Shown here piece by piece: positions 22,230 to 32,270 of a stretch of DNA of 60,000 nucleotides; position 1 is the stretch's first letter; each line of letters opens with the position of its first letter. The translations under genes were made by a program, and so were the position numbers. The notes under the pieces were generated by a model. It was given only the letters and a program-made list of their open reading frames with translations. It did not search any database and was not told where the DNA came from. Origin of the DNA: Strigamia acuminata. Its lineage: Eukaryota; Arthropoda; Chilopoda; Geophilomorpha; Linotaeniidae. The stretch lies in assembly GCA_949358305.1 (NCBI GenBank), contig OX442322.1:7938001-7998000 (forward strand), read 5' to 3'.

Positions 22230-23808
22230 TGTTGCGAGCAAGAACGCAACAAAAAGGATCTGGAGATTTCACGTTGTTCATCTTCTGAAAGAAAGAAAAG
22301 GCTTTTTAATTTTGTTGTCAAGTTTAGATAGATTTTTAACACATATCTGACATGCCCAGTTGGTTTGCCGCTTTGTTGTCACGATCCTGGTAGTTCAAGA
22401 GGGTTGTCACTTCGCCTGCCACACCTGGAATGTTTGAAAGTTGTGTTTTTAGTCTTTTGTAATTAATTTATGTGTCTTTTTCACGTTTCTGAGTTATTTC
22501 TAGTATTTGTAAGTTCTCTCCTGTTTCCAGTTCACTTGCGAAGGAGATAGGCGTGCATCGGCAAGATGGCCGCCATAGCGCAAGTGAACTGGGAGATGGG
22601 AAGAACCTGAAATAAGCACAATTGTAGTTTTTGGTGCTTATTTTGCTTGTGATTTAATTTATACTAACTTGTATTGGTGTTTAAGGTAGTCCACAGGTGT
22701 CTTGGGTCGCTGGATGGGCGTTGGACATCGTTTGTGAGCGTTTGCGAGCGTCGGGCGTGAGCGTACGCCTTGCGACGCCTCTCGTGGTCGTGTGGGTCCT
22801 GCAAATGAGTTGAATTGGTCGGGTTTCAATGCCCAAGCACTGGGAAAGCTGTACTGACCGTTCTAAGACGAAGATCCATCGTTGAGAAGGCCTGTGAGTC
22901 GCTCGCGACCTTGTTTGGCTCCATTCACGTCATTTTAGCAGTTGCATGGTCGCCATCTTGGATTTGGTGCTGCACTGTTGCCCTGTTATTATTTCTTTTG
23001 GGGTTTTGAGGAGACCTGGACATAGGGAATATTTACTAGTTATTGTTTGTATAAATTACCAATATTAAGGATTGTTAATCTAAGCTTTTACCTTTGTTAT
23101 TGTATGGTTGTTACGGGTTAAGGTTTGTGACACTTTGCGCCCTCTTTTGGTGGCAATTGGGGTTTGGGCTCAGCATTGTGTTTTGAGTGCAGTTAATGTT
23201 AGTTTTAGCCTTTGAATTATCTGTTAAGTTTAAGTGAAGTGCTGTTTGCACAGGTCATACTGTTTTCAAGGTGTTAGGTTAAGTTTTGCCTTTATTTATG
23301 TTAAGTTTGACATCTGTTGTCTATATACGGAAACCTTGTTGGCACTATTGTTATTATTCAAATCTGTATTGTTTGGTCACTGACATTTATTGTAATCAGG
23401 TGACCAGTTGTTAAGAGTAGGTTGCTAAAGAAGCAACTCAGTTGTTATCAGTTGTTAAGTATTAAAGCCAGTTGATGTTTTTCCTCCTTCTTTGGATAAA
23501 TTATTCCTGGGTTTATTTTACTTCAATAAACAGGATGACTTGTGAGTAGAGAGCTTTGCCTGCTCTCCTCCTCCCTGGGAGCACAGAATTTTTACCCAGC
23601 AGCTAAAGAGGTTTTGCCAATCACTTCATCTAAATGCAGTTAGGCCTAGTTTCATGCAGTCAGGCCTAATCCTTCTTCAAGTTAGGCTTGGGCTCAGAGA
23701 AAGGATTTCAGCTTGTTTCATCAACCACTATACAGTCTCGGGCGGTTTCCAGAGTTTGGTGACCAATTCGCCAGTCCTCCCCTGTGAGATCCAAGGTTGT
23801 TTGCTACA
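22230..23808 (+). repeat. C1 5' LTR
   Basis: 1579 bp. It starts with TGTTGCGAGCAAGAACGCAA, a near-palindromic tip. It contains AAGATGGCCGCCAT (YY1-like, from 22563), a CTCF-like GCGCCCTCTTTTGG (from 23137), AATAAA (about 23525) and GTGAGTAG (23542-23549), and ends TGCTACA. Confidence 0.95.
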
Positions 23809-24193
23809 GGGAGCTGTTTTTTGGTACCGTGATTCCAGGATTTCGTGCACGTGTGTACAGCGCGCATGGAAAAGAGGTCATTTGGATGTTCAGCAAGTGA
23901 TTCAAGTGGGTTGGTGCGTGCCAGTTGGTTCGTTTGTACGGCTGGTTCCGTGAGCGGCCGGCATCAAGTGCGCACGCCAGAGAGTCACGTGAGAGCGGCC
24001 ATTGACGTCCTGAGTCTGCCAAGTCAAACACAACGCAATGTGCAAGTTGAACAGCTACAGCCTGAAAGAAGAAGAACATTTTTAGTTATTAAAGTGTATT
24101 TTTGGTGGGCTGTTTTCTGGGTTTTTGATGTGTTCCTTCTGGGGGGAGGGGAAGTGTGCTTTTTTGTATTTAAGTTAGCGTTTAAGTTTTGCA

Positions 24194-24221
24194 CTCCATA
24201 TAACTGCTTAAAGCAGGGGAG
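24194..24221 (+). ncRNA. Leader stem-loop, C1
   Basis: CTCC, ATATAA, CTGCT, TAA, AGCAG, GGGAG in order. It has the same architecture as in A, B and D although the element does not code for protein. Confidence 0.6.
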
Positions 24222-26553
24222 TTTCTGTTTGAATTAAGTTAGAATTTAGTTTTGCCTTCCTGTTGTTGAGCTTGTCCAGGAGGTGTCAGTGTGGTGTGTA
24301 CGAGTCAAGTCAAGCTGAGCGGGACAATGCAATTGTCTTCAAGGAGCTTGTGGTTGCAAGGTCGCATCATGTGGTTGGCACATCAGGACGATGAAGACGG
24401 CTGGACAGTTAGCGGTGCAAGCGGGTTGCTGGTCGGTGCAGACAAGTCAAATAACAAGTCACGCTCCAGTCAACTGAGCATTAACGCCAAGTCGTACGGG
24501 AAGGTGGACGCCTGCCGTCAGGGCAGAAAAGAAAGAAGACAAGCTTTGCTTTTATTAGTTTAGAAAGAAGTTTGTTAAGATTGAGAGTTTTATCCAGGTG
24601 CTTTTGCGGTGTTTGGTTTTTTGGTTTTGAAGTTGATACAGGCAGTTATGTTTAACGTTTTACTGTGTGAGCAGACTCGGTGCTTTGCGTGGGAGCGACC
24701 TGAGAGTATGGTCCCCTTGCTCAAGCAATTTGAGAAAGAGCCACGCTCCTGAATTTTTGAAATAAGTTTGGTTATAATATTTTGAAAGGCTGTAAGCACT
24801 TGGACACTTCTCTCAGTCTAAGATTTTGTTTGCTTGTGTTTGAAGTTCTTTCTAGCTTTAAGAGTTGATTAAGTTTTGAGGTCAGGTCTATTGTGAACTG
24901 TTAGGTTGACTGACGGCAGATTGGCCATGTTTGAGGCTGATGAGAAGCGGTCCCGCGCTCGTTTGCTTGTTCTTTCGGTTGTGGCAATCGAGTGGTCGCT
25001 CCTTCTCCCCTACTACACTCAGCCAGTTATATTGGGTTGCGTGGGAGAGTGGAGGCGAGGGATCCCGTCTCAATGGCCGCCGTGTTTGTCCGCCAGCCTT
25101 TCAGTGGACTGACCACATGGAAGAGTGCGTTTTGATTGTATTTTGGGGGACTTCCGTATTATTTAGTTGATTGTTTAAGCAGGTGTTAGTGTGTGAGGTT
25201 TTTCAGAAGAACCTGTGCGTGGGTTGAGATAAGATAAGCCACACTAGCTGTTTAATTAGAGAAAGCGGAAATTTAGGAATCAGTCCTCCATTCAGTCTCG
25301 TTTGTGATAAAAGGTTTTTGAGAAGTTACTGCTAAGAATTTGTAGATGTTCCCACTTCCAGCGTGTTGTACCTTTGTTTTAGTGCGTTCACAATTGGTTA
25401 GGAAGTTTGGATGCGTTACTGGGTTTGTCATTATTTTCTCGGGGTAAACCTTTTAGTTATAAGTTAGTTCAGAGTTTTGGGGAAAATTGCTTGTTAAGTT
25501 CGCAGCCACCAAGCGTCTTTGCGAGGGCGCTTGTAGATCAGTTGGGTGGGTACCCCCCTTTTTGGAAAGTTAGTTACTGCATGTTGGGGCTTGTTCAGGG
25601 TGAAACGATCGTCCATTAGGGTCAGTCTTTCAAATTCGAGACAATTGATGTTAGTAAGTGCAGTCTCCACCTTGCACATTGTGTGGTTGGAAGGGGTATA
25701 AGGGCGCTTAATTGATCAGATCAGGGTTGTAAGAGCATTTTTCGAGACTCCAAAGTTGTAGAATTAGATATTAGAGGTTAACAGTCTTTAAATTTATTTT
25801 TTATTGAAAGTTGTCTTTATAAGAAATAGAAAGTTACATATTCGGGTTTTTTTTTGTGCGATTAGTTAACCTGCTTGTTCGAGCACCCATTTGGCGCTTA
25901 GCCATTTGCGGTTGGCGGAGCAGAGTGCCGCGTTGACGAATGGAACAATGGTTGGTCAGCAAAGCCAGCGAGAGAGGTAGTGTTTGAGGATGTTTTAGAA
26001 TTTCATTTTTGGAAAAAGAAACGCAGCACTTCTCTCTCTTTTGAAGACTTGTTGTTCCTGCGGTTTAAGTTAAGATAGTTTTCCGAATTTGTTTCTTAGG
26101 GAATTTAGTTGTAGCATAGTTAAGTAGTCCACTCACAATGGATTCCAGTGTTGTCCCACACTCAGTTCTTGGATACATTCTGGGACTGGGGTTCAAAGAG
26201 CCAAGGCCTATTGCCTTGCAGTCAGAGTGGCAGTAGGAGAAGAAAGAGGACAATAAGCCCCGTTGGTTCGGATTAAGGTTAGAAAGAGCCAAAGAGAGAT
26301 AAGTCTTATTTGTCAAAACAGAAAAGAGAGGTTGTTGAAGTACGCCGATAGGGCGGGGCATTCGTCAGTCAACCCTCAAATTCCCAAAGCTGCCTCGTGA
26401 CGTTGCAATGTGTAACGTGATAAGCATGTGAGATCTCGTTACAAGAGTCGCGTTGGATAGGGAATTAGCATTAACATGTGAGTGTTGAGTTAACGGTCAC
26501 TTGCATAGGTTCATTTTGCACTGCTAACCAAAGTCAGTCGAACTGAACAATAG

Positions 26554-26695
26554 AAAAAGGGCTTTAGTCGGTTAACAGTTGGTCCGTCGAACCCCGAGTT
26601 GGAAAAAAGGTTTTAGTTGGTTAACGGTGGCCCAACAAACCCAAAGAAAAAGGTTTTAGTTGGTTAACGGTGGCCCAACAAACCCATAGAAAAAG
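26554..26695 (+). repeat. Tandem repeat, about 43-48 bp x 3, in C1
   Basis: Units begin with an A-run and contain GGTTTTAGTTGGTTAACGG followed by CAACAAACCCA. The last two are almost identical and the first has diverged. Confidence 0.8.
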
Positions 26696-26708
26696 CATTT
26701 AGAGAGTC

Positions 26709-26892
26709 TTAAGCGGATGATAGTTAAGTCAGTCAGGCTTAAGCAATTAGATGGTCTTAAGCGGATGATAGTTCAGTCCGTCAGGCTTAAGCGAATAAGA
26801 GGTTTTTTAAGCGGATGATAGTTAAGTCCGTCAGGCTTAAGCGAATTAGAGGTTCTTAAGCGATTGATAGTTTAGTCTATCAGGCTTAAGCA
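26709..26892 (+). repeat. Tandem hairpin array, about 47 bp x 4, in C1
   Basis: Each unit starts CTTAAGC and closes GGCTTAAG, so each can fold. The inner part reads GATGATAGTTAAGTC then TCAGG, and in the fourth unit GATAG, TTTAGT, CTATC, which pairs perfectly. Confidence 0.75.
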
Positions 26893-29276
26893 AGCACTTT
26901 TGTGCAAGCATTAGGGTTAGTGAAAGGTTAGGAGCCCAGAAGCAGAGTTCTTTCACTTTCTCGGTTGTTCTAGGACAGGGTACACTCGCCCTTAGTGACA
27001 AGGTGCGAGTCCAACAACCTTGATGTGAGAAAGGGCCAGGGATTCTATATTCTTTTCTCTTTTAGGCAGAGCCACGCGTTTTTTTTTGGTTTAGTTTCGT
27101 ATACTTACTCAAGGTGCATGGGGTAAAGTTCTTGAGGGTCCTCGTCAGTCGGGGCATGGTTTCGGTCTCGCGGGGGATGGAACGGAACTGTTTTTTGGGC
27201 GTGTTGGTTCTCTGGTGGACACTCGTGTTATTGGACCCAATACACGAGGAGCTAATCGGTTTTAGAGGGTGAACTTCATCACCATACTTTAATTCCTGTT
27301 GCTCACGTTCTCCTGAGCTTCTGAGCACTGTTCAACTTTCGGTCTTGTCCATTGCTCGTCCGAGATGGGCAGTAAACTTTGCCTTGGTACTTAGATTGTG
27401 CAAGGAAGTCTTCTCCTCCTTTGGATCCGGGTTTCTTTTTGCCTATGCATGAGATTGAGTCAGTTAATTCGTCAGATGCGTCAAGCATTGGGAGATGTGC
27501 GATCAAAGTTGAGTGGATCGCAACTTGTTTTCACGCCCCCTCCTACCCAAAGTTTTGAGCAGAGAAGCACAAGTGTTTTTGGCTGAACACAGGTGCACAA
27601 GTTTTTTGGGGTTCATGAGAGAAAAGGGCAGAGGTTAGAAATGAAGAGTAAGTCGTGATTTCGAGTCCCCTTGGGCTAGCTTCCAATAGGAGAACGTAGA
27701 GGCGACGATATAGTAGAAATTAGTAATTAGCCTTTTTTGTTAGTGTTTGATTTCGGAGCTTTTTGCGACGAGTCTGACGGTCACACGACCATGGGGTTGA
27801 GGTTAGTGGCGTATCAGATACTCGCGGAAGTCTTCTGAGATAAAAGCTTAGTTAGTCAAAGGTTAGTTAATTCATAGTTTATACCTTTAAAAGGTGGGTT
27901 TCTCTCACAAAGAAATTCACAGATGTTGTTTTTTTTCGACCTTTTCTGGCTCCGGCATTAGTGGTTTAAACGCCGTGGCAGCATTCTTCTTCTGTCGGGA
28001 AGAAAATGGGTTATGATAGGAAGGAAGGTTTAGCTGAGATGTTAGCCAGAGAGAAGGTCGAATGAGGAGAAAGCATTGAGGATAATTCGCGGTGTCAGGG
28101 GATACCCCTAGTTTTTCGTTAAAAAAAGGAATTATGTGTTGTGCGCTCTTAGATTCAAATTTTTGGCTTGTCTTGTGTTAGTTTAGCAGAGCCCTGCTTG
28201 TAGTGGAAAAAAATTGAGAAAAGATTTTGTACTACTAGTCGGGTGGGGCACGATTGAAGTTACTTGTCTTAAATTTAAGTGGCCGCTTCTCGTTGTGAGA
28301 GTTCTAGAGAGGTTTGAATGAAGATTTCACTAAGGGAGGGGTTTCGTTTTCTGCAATGTCAACAGGTAACTGTTTTTTAAAAAGTGAGCACAGTTTTCTT
28401 GATTTTTCAGGTGTAGTTAGACTGGGGGTGTGTTCTTTGACATTGCGTATTATTGGTTCCAATTGTTATTTTGGTTCATTACACAGTTTAGTTTAGTTCT
28501 TTCTAGTGGAAGATATTTAGTTTAAAGGAAATTGGGCACGAGTTTATCTTTGCAGTGAGTTGCCGCCTGAGTGGACGGTCGCTGGCTTGGCTGGTTGTTT
28601 ATCATCAAGTCGTGAGTTGATCGCCTGTTTAGGTTGGTCGCTTGGCGTCCCAACGATGAATTGGTTGTTTTTTGCTTAGTTAGATAGGAATCTGCTTTAG
28701 CTTTCTGCGGCATTTTCGTTTCAGTTTGATGTCAACTTTGGCAGGCTTCCTGAATGGATCAATGGCTGAGCTCAGGTGCTTGCGTAAGTCGGTGTCTTTA
28801 GGGGCGAATTTTGTCTGAGGATTCAAACTACCTCTTAAAGGAAGTGTATGAGAAGTCGGTTCGTTAGTTTAGCTTTAAGGTTATTTGTGGTTTAGTGGTG
28901 TCTTGTCGTTGACTGACCCCATTGGTTGGGGGTCTCAGTTTCCCAAAGTTGACTGCAGGTCAATCTCTATGGGAGAGACAAGCTCTTTTTTTTGTGATTG
29001 TTAGTCGTTTCTTTGTATTACGAGTTGCAGGTTAGAGTCCGGTTATTTTGCAGTATGTCTAGGATCTTCTCGTTTCAGGGGACCCGCTCCTGTTCATGTT
29101 AATGTATTGTTAACAGAAGAGTCAATATATTTTCGATTTGGGAAAAGGGGTTCTATGATTCGTTGTGGATTCTTGCCAAGGGATATAGGCATGGTGAAAG
29201 TCAGTATGCTCGGTCTTTTCTTCATGAATGCGGTTCCTTCAGGGCGGCTGCTCTCTTCTTTTTTGGCCGGCAGCGA

Positions 29277-30855
29277 TGTTGCGAGCAAGAACGCAACAAA
29301 AAGGATCTGGAGATTTCACGTTGTTCATCTTCTGAAAGAAAGAAAAGGCTTTTTAATTTTGTTGTCAAGTTTAGATAGATTTTTAACACATATCTGACAT
29401 GCCCAGTTGGTTTGCCGCTTTGTTGTCACGATCCTGGTAGTTCAAGAGGGTTGTCACTTCGCCTGCCACACCTGGAATGTTTGAAAGTTGTGTTTTTAGT
29501 CTTTTGTAATTAATTTATGTGTCTTTTTCACGTTTCTGAGTTATTTCTAGTATTTGTAAGTTCTCTCCTGTTTCCAGTTCACTTGCGAAGGAGATAGGCG
29601 TGCATCGGCAAGATGGCCGCCATAGCGCAAGTGAACTGGGAGATGGGAAGAACCTGAAATAAGCACAATTGTAGTTTTTGGTGCTTATTTTGCTTGTGAT
29701 TTAATTTATACTAACTTGTATTGGTGTTTAAGGTAGTCCACAGGTGTCTTGGGTCGCTGGATGGGCGTTGGACATCGTTTGTGAGCGTTTGCGAGCGTCG
29801 GGCGTGAGCGTACGCCTTGCGACGCCTCTCGTGGTCGTGTGGGTCCTGCAAATGAGTTGAATTGGTCGGGTTTCAATGCCCAAGCACTGGGAAAGCTGTA
29901 CTGACCGTTCTAAGACGAAGATCCATCGTTGAGAAGGCCTGTGAGTCGCTCGCGACCTTGTTTGGCTCCATTCACGTCATTTTAGCAGTTGCATGGTCGC
30001 CATCTTGGATTTGGTGCTGCACTGTTGCCCTGTTATTATTTCTTTTGGGGTTTTGAGGAGACCTGGACATAGGGAATATTTACTAGTTATTGTTTGTATA
30101 AATTACCAATATTAAGGGTTGTTAATCTAAGCTTTTACCTTTGTTATTGTATGGTTGTTACGGGTTAAGGTTTGTGACACTTTGCGCCCTCTTTTGGTGG
30201 CAATTGGGGTTTGGGCTCAGCATTGTGTTTTGAGTGCAGTTAATGTTAGTTTTAGCCTTTGAATTATCTGTTAAGTTTAAGTGAAGTGCTGTTTGCACAG
30301 GTCATACTGTTTTCAAGGTGTTAGGTTAAGTTTTGCCTTTATTTATGTTAAGTTTGACATCTGTTGTCTATATACGGAAACCTTGTTGGCACTATTGTTA
30401 TTATTCAAATCTGTATTGTTTGGTCACTGACATTTATTGTAATCAGGTGACCAGTTGTTAAGAGTAGGTTGCTAAAGAAGCAACTCAGTTGTTATCAGTT
30501 GTTAAGTATTAAAGCCAGTTGATGTTTTTCCTCCTTCTTTGGATAAATTATTCCTGGGTTTATTTTACTTCAATAAACAGGATGACTTGTGAGTAGAGAG
30601 CTTTGCCTGCTCTCCTCCTCCCTGGGAGCACAGAATTTCTACCCAGCAGCTAAAGAGGTTTTGCCAATCACTTCATCTAAATGCAGTTAGGCCTAGTTTC
30701 ATGCAGTCAGGCCTAATCCTTCTTCAAGTTAGGCTTGGGCTCAGAGAAAGGATTTCAGCTTGTTTCATCAACCACTATACAGTCTCGGGCGGTTTCCAGA
30801 GTTTGGTGACCAATTCGCCAGTCCTCCCCTGTGAGATCCAAGGTTGTTTGCTACA
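29277..30855 (+). repeat. C1 3' LTR
   Basis: 1579 bp. It differs from the 5' LTR at about 23065/30112 (A to G) and at about 23591/30638 (T to C). GTGAGTAG is at 30589-30596. Confidence 0.95.
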
Positions 30856-31123
30856 GCTCAGGCTTGGAAAAGGAAATAATTTCCTGAACTCGGTTTGAGA
30901 CATACGGTTTCCAAACATTTTTGTCTGAATTAATCCAGGCGAGTGTGATAGTGGAGTCTGAGTAGTAACGAACTTCAGTGACGGGGTATCCAGGAAGAAA
31001 GTTCTCGAGCAGATATTTTGTCATTCTGACTCCAACCACTGCCGCTGTTAATTCGAGTCGAGGAAGAGTAACTTTTTTGGCTGGCGCAATACGGCATTTA
31101 CTTAACAACAATGTTCTTTTGCC
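30856..31123 (-). pseudogene. B2 polyprotein, RNase H fragment between C1 and A(+)
   Basis: Encodes the piece from GKRTLLLSKCRIAP through LPRLELTAAVVGVRM, SDSTITLAWI to SFSKPE, in frame with the flanking B2 fragments. It starts with the C1 duplication GCTC and ends with the A(+) duplication TGCC (31120-31123). Confidence 0.95.
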
Positions 31124-31350
31124 TGTTGCTAGCAACCGCGATGGAATCGTTAGCGGTTCAACTTTTGGGTTTTTAGACAGAAAGTGTTGTGTATCCCGGC
31201 GACGACGGGATAGTCCGTGTCGTGCGAGTAACGTCTGCTGAAGGGAAACAATTTCTCCGTTCGGTCAAGCACATCCGTGTGCTTGAGTTAGATTGACGTT
31301 TGAGAAGTCGCAGTTCTTCCGGCGTTGTCTTCTTCCCGCCGGCAAGACGC

Positions 31351-32270
31351 TGTTGCTAGCAACCGCGATGGAATCGTTAGCGGTTCAACTTTTGGGTTTT
31401 TAGACAGAAAGTGTCTTTGGATTTTTAGTAATCTTTTTGTCTTCATTTAGTATCGTTTAGCCTGATCGCCAGGAATTTGGAGCACTTACCTGCGCTGATT
31501 TCTTGGTCTTGACCGTCTGGGACGAGCTGCGTTGCCATGCCAACTCGTCGCTGCTTTAGATTTAAGTTTTAGTAGAGCCTAGAGCATTTTCTCTTATGTT
31601 TGTACTAGTTTTTGGCCTCCCGTGTCTGAGCGCCATCTCTTGGTCTGCTTGGTAATTAGTGCTTGTTGTTAATATGCTTTATTAGCAAGTGTTAAAGTGT
31701 TATTTGATTTAAGTGACACTGCTCATGCCTGTCAAAGCTTTGAGCTGTGTCTGAGGTTTAGTTTTGGGCCTTTCAGGCCAGAGTGTTCTTTGCCTGAGTG
31801 CATCTGTTACTTATAAGTATTTATTTCCTATGTATTTGCTTTATTTCCATGTAACTGATGCATTTCGCTCATTTTGTTCTTGCCTATTGTCGCGCGCCTA
31901 ACAATGAGCGCGTGCGTCTTGTGTTGTTGAAACTTAACCCTAACGGTTGAGTTTTATTTTCCTCTCTCTCACTTTGGATTAAAGCTGTTGTTTTCTTCCC
32001 CAAACCAGTCTATTTCTTCTGCCTACATGATGTGTAGTGAGTAGAGAACCGGGCGCGCTTTCTCCTCCTACTGGCCGCCACTTTGTGAGTTGATTCGAAC
32101 GTTTATGCCTGAGATCGTTAACCCTAAATTGCCGTGGTTGGGCCCGACCTTGTCTGGTTGCGCATGCGCACGTCCACACACCCACTATACTTTCACTTTT
32201 CTCCTGGGATTTCTTCCGCCATCGTCGCTGATCGTTTCCCCGTCCTGGTCTGTTGCCAGTGCTAGCAACA
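31351..32270 (+). repeat. A(+) 5' LTR
   Basis: 920 bp, TGTTGCTAGCAACC to GTGCTAGCAACA. It matches 39832-40751 with one difference noticed (31656 against 40137 area, C to A). It carries CTCF-like GCGCCATCTCTTGG (31630-31643), ATTAAA (about 31978) and GTGAGTAG (32037-32044). Part of it, around 31740-31900, differs strongly from the A(-) LTR. Confidence 0.95.

Larger units (their letters stand above)
23809..29276 (+). other. C1 interior, non-coding
   Basis: Starts with a 13-nt spacer and the primer-binding site TGGTACCGTGATTCCAGGAT (about 23822). CACAACGC lies at 24029-24036 and the leader stem-loop at 24194-24221. A frame at 23845-24237 contains TQRN, a hydrophobic stretch and TPYNCLKQG, like the B leader frame. 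Two tandem arrays lie at 26554-26892. The remainder is unique T-rich sequence with only short frames. The end reads GGCCGGCAGCGA just before the 3' LTR. Confidence 0.8.
22230..30855 (+). mobile_element. C1, large non-autonomous LTR element (8626 bp)
   Basis: Bounded by TGTTGC and TGCTACA with target duplication GCTC (22226-22229 and 30856-30859) in B2 pol. Its two 1579-bp LTRs differ at only two positions that I noticed. The 5468-bp interior has no frame above about 130 codons and no gag or pol motif. It has a tRNA-His primer-binding site, CACAACGC, the leader stem-loop and GCCGGCA before the 3' LTR, as in the BEL families. It is LARD-like and presumably mobilised in trans by A- or B-type proteins. 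Confidence 0.9.

Noticed and set aside
26554-26892. CRISPR-like array
   Set aside because: Units are tandem without unique spacers and the context is an arthropod-type retroelement; it is an ordinary minisatellite.
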